Positions 46,701 to 55,900 of a stretch of 64,000 nt of DNA are shown here, piece after piece; positions within the stretch are counted from its first letter, which is position 1, and every line of letters begins with the position of its first letter. The stretch is from positions 25,319,304-25,383,303 of the forward strand of contig CM060114.1 in assembly GCA_030522415.1 (NCBI GenBank). The letters run 5' to 3'. Source of the stretch: Channallabes apus (taxonomy: Eukaryota; Chordata; Actinopteri; Siluriformes; Clariidae). The translations under genes and the position numbers were made by a program. The notes under the pieces were generated by a model, which saw only the letters and a program-made list of their open reading frames with translations, made no database searches and was not told where the DNA came from.

Positions 46701-47501
46701 CATCCCCTCTGTTCCCTTCCCCAACATGTCCATTGAAGTCTGCACCAATCACCACTCTCTCACCCCTGGGGATCCTCTGCATCACCTCATCTAACTCACT
46801 CCAGAATTTCTCCTTCTCTTCTAACACACATCCTACATGTGGGGCATAACCACTAACAACATTGAACATCACACCATCAATATCCAGCTTTAGACTCATC
46901 ACCCTATCTGATACTCTCTTCGCTTCTAGGACATTCCTTACAAACTCCTCTTTCAGGATAACTCCTACTCCATTTCTTTTCCTATCCACACCATGGTAAA
47001 ACAATTTGAACCCTGATCCTAAGCTTCTGGCCTTGCTACCTTTCCACCTGGTCTCCTGGACACACAGTATATCCACCTTCCTTCTCTGCATCATATCAAC
47101 CAACTCTCTTGCCTTCCCTGTCGTGGTCCCAACATTCAAGGTCCCTACTTTCACTCCTAAACTCTTGCCTTTCCTCTTCTCTCTCTGCTTTCGAACACGA
47201 CTTCCTCCTCTCCTTCTTCAACCAACAGTAGCCCAATTTCCACCGGCACCCTGTAGGTCAACAGCACCAGTGGCGGTCGTTGTTAACCCAGGCCACGACC
47301 ATTGTTTGCTGTCTTCAATTCAGTTCACAGATCCTAATGCATAGGCTGAAATGGCCATTTTTAACATTTTAGGTTAAAAATAACCATTTACATAACCATT
47401 TATGTAAATTTATCCAATCAGTTATATCCCTTTGTTTGACCTCTTTAGATTACAGTACAGGATAAAAAAATGCTGGCAACTAAACCTAAAACTATATCTG
47501 T

Positions 47502-47578
<77 letters not shown>

Positions 47579-50500
47579 ATTAATTAATTAATTTTTTTGT
47601 ATTGTATTGTTTTTCCTTTAGCTGGTAAAACCCATTTGGTGCATGCAACTTGGTGCATGTGACACTTTTGTTTGCACTCATCTAATCAATGTCAATCTGT
47701 TTAATGTAGGTTGAGAAAGCGAGATGTCCTCTCACCTATGGCATTCTCCATTTCTGTGTATGATGGACACATCACTCAGGATTTTAACCAGATAACACCA
47801 TTAGTCACCACCATCATAGAAAGATGGTACATGGCTCCAGGTGTGCAGAGAGTCGATGTACGTGAGAAAGGAGTTCGAGGAACTTTGTTCATCCCTCCAG
47901 GTACACAAACAAACACTCAATCTTGTGTAGAAGTTAGATTGTGAGTTCAAATTTCAGCATTATTAACTCTGTATAGAGGTATTGCCAAGTGAGTAAATGT
48001 AAATCCTAAACACCTGAAGAAACCAATCCAGCGTAAACATGGAAAAAAAGGAAATACAGTAACCTGAACTCATAGTTGAACCGGAGACCTTGAAGTTCTG
48101 TATTAACATTTAAGAAGGTCTGGCAAATTAAAATGATTTTTGAGCCAAGGTCCGATATTAAAGTGCCCCTATAATGCTTTTTCAAATATGATCTTTCATG
48201 CAGTGTGTCATGTAGCTGTATGTGAACATAAACTATGTGCACTATCTGTGACGCTGACAGTGCACGATAAATGAAGTTTTTGTCTCGTAAAAAAAAGAGT
48301 CGGCTCACATTCGCCTAAACGAGTCGTTAGAAATCCTAATTTTTCTCTTTTACGAATCCACGTCACTCCGTAACATATTTGCGTAATGTCCGCCCACGTT
48401 CTATGTCGCGAACTACTTGCCCGCCGTCTTACAATTAACGTTGCCACACACTTGTTAATGTGACTGAGCATTCATGCCGGGTTCGCTTAAACATTTTGTA
48501 ATATAAAAAAACAATAAAAACGAGAGCGCACAAAATACTTTTAACTGTTTATTCTCCACCATTCACCAAAACTGAACTTAACACTCGCGTAGTGCGCATG
48601 CCCCTTGCCCTTCTAAGGCAAGCCCCGAGGGGAAAAATGCATCACACACATATGCACATCACAAGCGCCCGTGAATTTAACATTAGCACAATATAACAAA
48701 TTAGGTCTGTTACATTAACATATGACACTTACCACTGAGAACTGTCCTACTCCAGTCGTACTAGCGAAACAGTTTCTTGTCGATGTGCCACTTCAACCGT
48801 TTAATCGTCAGACTTTGGCTCGAATTGATACGGTTGTAGCACAGCCACATAAGGTTTTTTTTTTATATATAAAATAAGGGCATTCGTACACATGCTGAAT
48901 ACTGAAAAACAGCGGTGCCTTTATAAAAAGGACATGTTCAGTTACCTGTCCCAAGCACTGTGTTTTGGTGCCTCACTCCCCCCCCCCCCCCTCGTAGAAC
49001 TACACTTCCAGGTCACAGGAGGTCAGAGGTCGCAAAAGGTCAACTGACTTGCCTTCAAAGGGACCGACAGGAAAGAGCTGGGGGGAGGAGTAGTAATGGT
49101 GGACCAGCGCTGGCGTTATTTGTTTGGATGAGAGAAGGAGAGATTGCTGTGGATTATTTTCTTTCGAAGATTTTTCAACCGGATTATCTTTGACTGGACA
49201 TATTCCCCGGACTTCTCACCCCCCGTCATTGGCCTCCCAGACTTCATTGACCCCGGTGAGACCGAACCATACTCCTATAACACACAATAAACGCGGACTT
49301 CTGACATTTTCCACTCACTCGCGTTCACGCATACATACACATACCATTTATTATATATAGTTTGTAAATATTGTTTATATCTTTGTTTGGTTGTGGTCCA
49401 CCTTTTTCGTTTACTTTATTTAGTTTTGTATAATACATGTTTGCTTTATCTACTTGTTTTAAGAGACTCATTAAGCAATATTAGCAACCTTTAAAATGGC
49501 ATAAAATGGCAATGGCACTTTAATTTCTGTGATATGATTCAGATTTCTATATATTTAGTTATTGTAAGTCTATGAAAATGAGCAGTTTAAGTAGCATTTC
49601 AATAATATTTATTGCCAGTTTTCAGTAACTATGTTCAATATGTGGACAGTTTGATCTTGGATGGCCTTGATGGCCAACAATATATAATCTAATGCTGCAA
49701 CAACTAATCGATAAAATCGATAATTATCGATAATGAAATTCGTTGTCAACGAATGCCGTTATCGATTAGTTGGGCTGTTCACATTATTGAGGAGTGCTAC
49801 CACAAGATGCACAAATACACACACAGATACACAGTCACTCGCGCAGTGGAGGTTACAGAAGTGTTTGCAGGAAAAAGCGCACGCACCAAGTCCTCCAAGG
49901 TATGGGAGCAATTTACATTAAACGCCTCTTATCGGGCGTTAAAATTGAGCGTTTTTCTGGTGTTTGTAGTGTCTGGTGAGCGCGGATGAATCGCTGAGGG
50001 TTTTCTACACATAGGAGTCAGTGAGAGAGTTCACACGGGCTTTGGTGACGTTCGTTTGTCCGGCTGCGCGGTTATACGGTGTCAAAAAAAAAACGTTGCA
50101 TGCAGCTTTTTCTTTGCGTTCAAATCCCAACGAATGCAAGGAAAACACTTCTAGTGCGTTTTCTTCACATTCCTTTTACACTTCGGAGGACCGGATATAT
50201 CCCATGATCCTACATGCTATACAGAGGGAAAATTTTGCAGGAAAAGGGCAAAATAAACAGAGTGAACCCAGTAGCGGCGATTTGTTTTCTCTCCCTACGT
50301 AGCCGTATTACGAGAATGTCTAGTATAGCAAAATGGTCTATATATATATATATTTTTTTTTTTGAGACAACAAAAAAAAAGAATAAAATACATGAGAGGA
50401 TCGAAATAATGTATAAACTGTGAAAAGGATGTAGAAAGAGACACTTTCATTATAAATAATCTAGAAGTCTATTATTCTTCTTATTAAGTTGAATTAATTT

Positions 50501-50597
50501 AAGAGAATTTCAAATTTAGGTCATTCTTATGGTCACTGAATATGTCAGTGTATATTTTTTAAACTACTGTGTGTGTGTGTGCGTGTATGTGTGTGTG

Positions 50598-50667
<70 letters not shown>

Positions 50668-52827
50668 TACATACATACACTGTATCAACACTGTCAACTT
50701 GCCATCTGCAATTATTGTTAAAAAAAGAATGTTGATGTACATAGACTAAGGTTTAAATGTCAAAATTAAAGATCATTATAATCTATGTGGCTATTGATTT
50801 TTTTTTTAAGTTTACTTTTATACATAAATAATACCCTGATTTATGGTTTTATATAGTTAAGCAAAACAGCTAATTAAAGCGGTTACTTTTCATCCGATTA
50901 ATCGAAAAATAAATAATCGACCAACTAATCGATTATCAAAATAATCGTTAGTTGCAGCCCTAATATAATCCCTTATCTCTCACTCTCACTGAGTGAAATT
51001 AGTGAGATTACTATTTCATCAATCTTTAGAGAATCTTCATTTGCACACTACTGGACTGTAAGTGAATGTAAAAGGACTCTGGGACACTCTCACCTCAGAA
51101 CCAGTTTTAAACCTTCTGCAGGAAGAATAAATGTCTAATAATCTGTCGATTCACATTTGAAGTTTCGGTTTTCGTAGTCTATCTTCATTTTTTTTTTGAG
51201 TGTCTAAGTGCTGTGTCATGTTTTTGGTTCTGTTTCTTCCACACCCTTTGTCCAGGTAAACTATTGCTTTTATAGCCACGCCTATCTTGAGGGGAAAAAG
51301 GTGCTAGATTACTCGTATTTTATTTATTCTCATTTATTAGAAAAGCATCAGGGTCCGGATAGAACTATCACTTGGTCTGGATCCAGAGCGCGTCCTGCCA
51401 TTTAGTGATGCCGTCTATATTTCTATATTTTGTAATATTTTTATTATGCCCTTATTTGTACAGTTTATTTTACTAGTTAAATTTATTTTCTTTCGTATTT
51501 CTTTTTATTCATACTTAAGTATAAGCTTTTATTTTTTAAGGTCACTGGCGGTCGTATAAGCATTTCACTGCATATCGTACTCAGTATGACTGTGTATGTG
51601 ACAAATAAAATTTTAGTTTGTAAATTTGAATTTGAAATAATAATAATAAGTGGCTATAACCAAAGTGCTCTTTCTGTTCACCCAGGACCTGGCGCATTTC
51701 CAGCTGTGTTGGACTTGTGGGGAGGTGGTGGAGGGCTGGTAGAGTATCGGGCTGCCCTGCTGGCGTCACATGGTTTTGGTGCGTTTGCTTTGGATTATAT
51801 AACGCATCTGGACTTTTCACAAGAAACAGAAGGCATTATCAGTTCCCACTATGTTGAGGTAAATTCTCCTAAGCTCCTGGTCTCAATGCATATTTTTTTC
51901 AACCCTAAAGGGGTTGGTTCATAGAAAGATTTATGACATGGTTAATGGATAATATGCTCATCCATTTATTGGCTCACCGAATCTGGTGATTCTTGTTGAA
52001 TGAAAACCAAATCTTCTGGATAAGAGTGTAAACCCACACAACATATTAGGAAAATGGACTGCTTCCTTGGAAATAAAACAAAGGCCTTGACCAATGACCT
52101 TTGACCATTGTAAACACATACTATACAGTATCATACTGTATGTGCAAATATTCAAATGTGCCACAAACAGAGGATGTGCCTTACTATTACTTCGTCAACC
52201 GAAACTCTATGTACTATTTACATAAGCAGTTTTAGGAGAATAGTTTAAATATAAAATCCACTTTGGGAGAACACTTTCCTGAAAAAGGAACCCACATTCT
52301 TAAGCACTTAATTCTTACGAACATACAGTGCTGTGAAAAAAGTATTCTTCGTTTTTGCTTTTAAAAAATATTTTTGCATATTTGTCACACTTAAATGATT
52401 CAGATCAACAAGTGCAATAAAGCACGAGTATATTTGGGCGGGCAGCCCAAGTGTATTGACGGCCCCCAACTATGTACTGAGAGGCAGAAAATGCAGCGGA
52501 TACCAGCTTCTGTGTAAAAAGAATAACCAGGGCATACTGATGATCGCACATGTTCTGCAAGACAAACAGGTTTGCTCGATGAAAGAACTGTTCTTTAAAA
52601 CCCCCTGGAGGATTAATCCTTAAAACTCAAGCAGCATGTGATGGCAACACAGTATTGATCATTGACCAAACTTTTCTGATGTCTATTGTACGTAAAAACC
52701 AAAGTTATTGTTACTTTTAAAAGATTAAAATTTTATTGCTACCGGAATATGCGAATAACATCGCAAAAATGTAGAAATCATAAAATGCACAAATTATTAC
52801 TATTATTACTTTTTCCCCTCACATCAG

Positions 52828-52902
<75 letters not shown>

Positions 52903-55900
52903 TGGTGTGAAAAACTATTTGCCCCCCTCCTGATTTCTTATTCTTTTGCATGTTTGGCACACAAAATGTTTCTGATCATCAAACACATTTAACTATTAGT
53001 CAAAGATAACACAAGTAAACACAAAATGCAGTTTTTAAATGAGGGGTTTTATTATTTAGGGAGAAAAAAAATCCAAACCTACATGGCCCTGTGTGAAAAA
53101 GTAATTGCCCCCTGAACCTAATAACTGCTTGGGCCACCCTTAGCAGCAATATCTGCAATCAAGCGTTTGCGATAACTTGCAACGAGTCTTTTACAGCGCT
53201 CTGGAGGAATTTTGGCCCACTCATCTTTGCAGAATTGTTGTAATTCAGCTTTATTTGAGGGTTTTCTAACATGAACCGCCTTTTTAAGGTCATGCCACAA
53301 CATCTCAATAGGATTCAGGTCAGGACTTTGACTAGGCCACTCCAAAGTCTTCATTTTGTTTTTCTTCAGCCATTCAGACGTGGATTTGCTGGTGTGTTTT
53401 GGGTCATTGTCCTGCTGCAGCACCCAAGAACGCTTCAGCTTGAGTTGACGAACAGATGGCCGGACATTCTCCTTCAGGATTTTTTGGTAGACAGTAGAAT
53501 TCATGGTTCCATCTATCACAGCAAGCCTTCCAGGTCCTGAAGCAGCAAAACAACCCCAGACCATCACACTACCACCACCATATTTTACTGTTGGTATGAT
53601 GTACTTTTTCTGAAATGCTGTGTTACTTTTACGCCAGATGTAATGGGACACGCACCTTCCAAAAAGTTCAACTTTTGTCTCGTCGGTCCACAAGGTATTT
53701 TCCCAAAAGTCTTGGCAATCATTGAGATGTTTTTTAGCAAAATTGAGACGAGCCTTAATGTTCTTTTTGCTTAAAAGTGGTTTGCCTTGGAAATCTGCCA
53801 TGCAGGCCATTTTTGCCCAGTCTCTTTCTTATGGTGGAGTCGTGAACACTGACCGTAATTGAGGCAAGTGAGGCCTGCAGTTCTTTAGATGTTGTCCTGG
53901 GGTCTTTTGTGGCCTCTCGGATGAGTCGTCTCTGCGCTCTTGGGGTAATTTTGGTCGGCCGGCCACTCCTGGGAAGGTTCACCACTGTTCCATGTTTTTG
54001 CCATTTGTGGATAATGGCTCTCACTGTGGTTCGCTGGAGTCCCAAAGCTTTAGAAATGACTTTATAACCTTTACCAGACTGATAGATCTCAATTACTTTT
54101 GTTCTCATTTGTTCCTGAATTTCTTTGGATCTTGTCATGATGTCCAGCTTTTGAGGTGCTTTTGGTCTACTTCTCTGTGTCAGGTAGCTCCTATTTAAGT
54201 GATTTCTTGATTGAAACAGGTGTGGCAGTAATCAGGCCTGGGGGTGACTACAGAAATTGAACTCAGGTGTGATAAACCACAGTTAAGGTATTTTTTAACA
54301 ATGGGGGCAATCACTTTTTCACACAGGGCCATGTAGATTTGGAGTTTTTTTTCTCCCTTAATAACGTAAACCTTCATTTAAAAACTGCATTTTGTGTTCA
54401 ATTATGTAATCTTTGACTAATAGTTAATGGTTTTTGATGAGCAGAAACATTTAAGTGTGACAAACATGCAAAAGAAGAAGAAATCAGGAAGGGGGCAAAT
54501 AGTTTTTCACACCACTGTATATATATATATATATATATAATTTTTTTTTTGCATTTCATTAAAAACTAAAGTCATTTTGTTTTTTTGTTTATTTTTGTAG
54601 GTAGCCTATCAGATAATGCAGGACCATTCCAAGGTGCTAAGAGACAGAGTGGCTCTGTTGGGCCTTTCATTTGGTGGTACTGTTGCTTTATCTATGGCTG
54701 CCTACTCCTCTGTCATTAAGGTGATTTAACATTATATATAGAATTAACAAATAAAAAGAATATTAGTTATAGGCTTTTTTCATTCCATATACATACCTCA
54801 TATATAGTTTGGATTCACTTTCTAACTGCATGGTCGTTCTTTATTTGTTTTCTTTTTGTTTCTACATTGTAAAGCAATGCTAAAGGTGTGCAATAATTTC
54901 CTTTGAATAGTTAATATTGAGACGTATCTGCTACTCGTGGTCTGTAAAGCTTTCTAATCCGAGGTGCTGTCAATTGGTGGTTTTTGAGGCTGGGTGATCC
55001 CAAACTTTTGAGCAGTGTGTGTGTGCGTGTGTGTGTGTGTGTCGTGTGTATACACACAGTGGTGCTCAAAATTATTCAAACCTCTTGTACAAATCAAAAC
55101 TTAATTTTTGCACGGGGAAACTTCCATTGTATTTAATATATATTAGTTGCTATGCACAACCTCGCATATGTGTTCGCTAAACTTTTGTATACCAATACAA
55201 TGACCAGAGATTCTCTTTTGAGCCTGTTCAAAATTAATCATAGCCTATTCCCAATTCCCACTTGGTGAACACTTGATTTAGTGATGGTTAAAAAACAACA
55301 GTAAAAACAGCAAACAAAAGTAAACTAAAAACAAAGTGTTAAATAACCCAGAATTTGGTTTGTATTTTCATTTCTTCAAAGTCGAAGAAATGAAAATACT
55401 TCGACTTTGATTACTTTTTTTGCATTAATTTTTTTTTGCTTTGATTACATTTTTGCGGATCATTTGATTGGACAACCCTAGACCTGGAAGTCATAGATGC
55501 ACAAACAAAAACAGTTCTGAGAATAGTTCATTGCTTGACATTTAGGAATCATTATACCAAAACTATTTTCTTTCTTTCTGTTTACGGATTTTCTTTCAGC
55601 CTCGTTGTTGTGTATGCATCAGCTGCAGTCATGTCACTCCTGTCCAGGAAACTTCAGCTGAAGCATCTGAAGGGTTTGAAAGGTACGTACTGTACACTGG
55701 AAATAGGTTTGCTGCTTTATTAATTCACCGTCACCACAGGAGCTTTGTGACAACATACTCATTGCAGCAGAGTGTCACAAATCTTCTGTTATTAGTGTAT
55801 ATCAAACAGACTCATGGCTTCACATAAAGCTTTTATGTGTCTTATAGCTTTTACATATACTTTTTGTTCGATATTAATGACTGTTGTAATCTTATATGTG

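Noticed and set aside
49124..49360. 78-codon Ser/Thr/His-rich frame on +
   Set aside because: Lies inside the TTAA-flanked element; no domain, splice site or homologue recognised.
50529..50742. Open frames of alternating Tyr-Ile or Thr-His
   Set aside because: Translation of a dinucleotide microsatellite.
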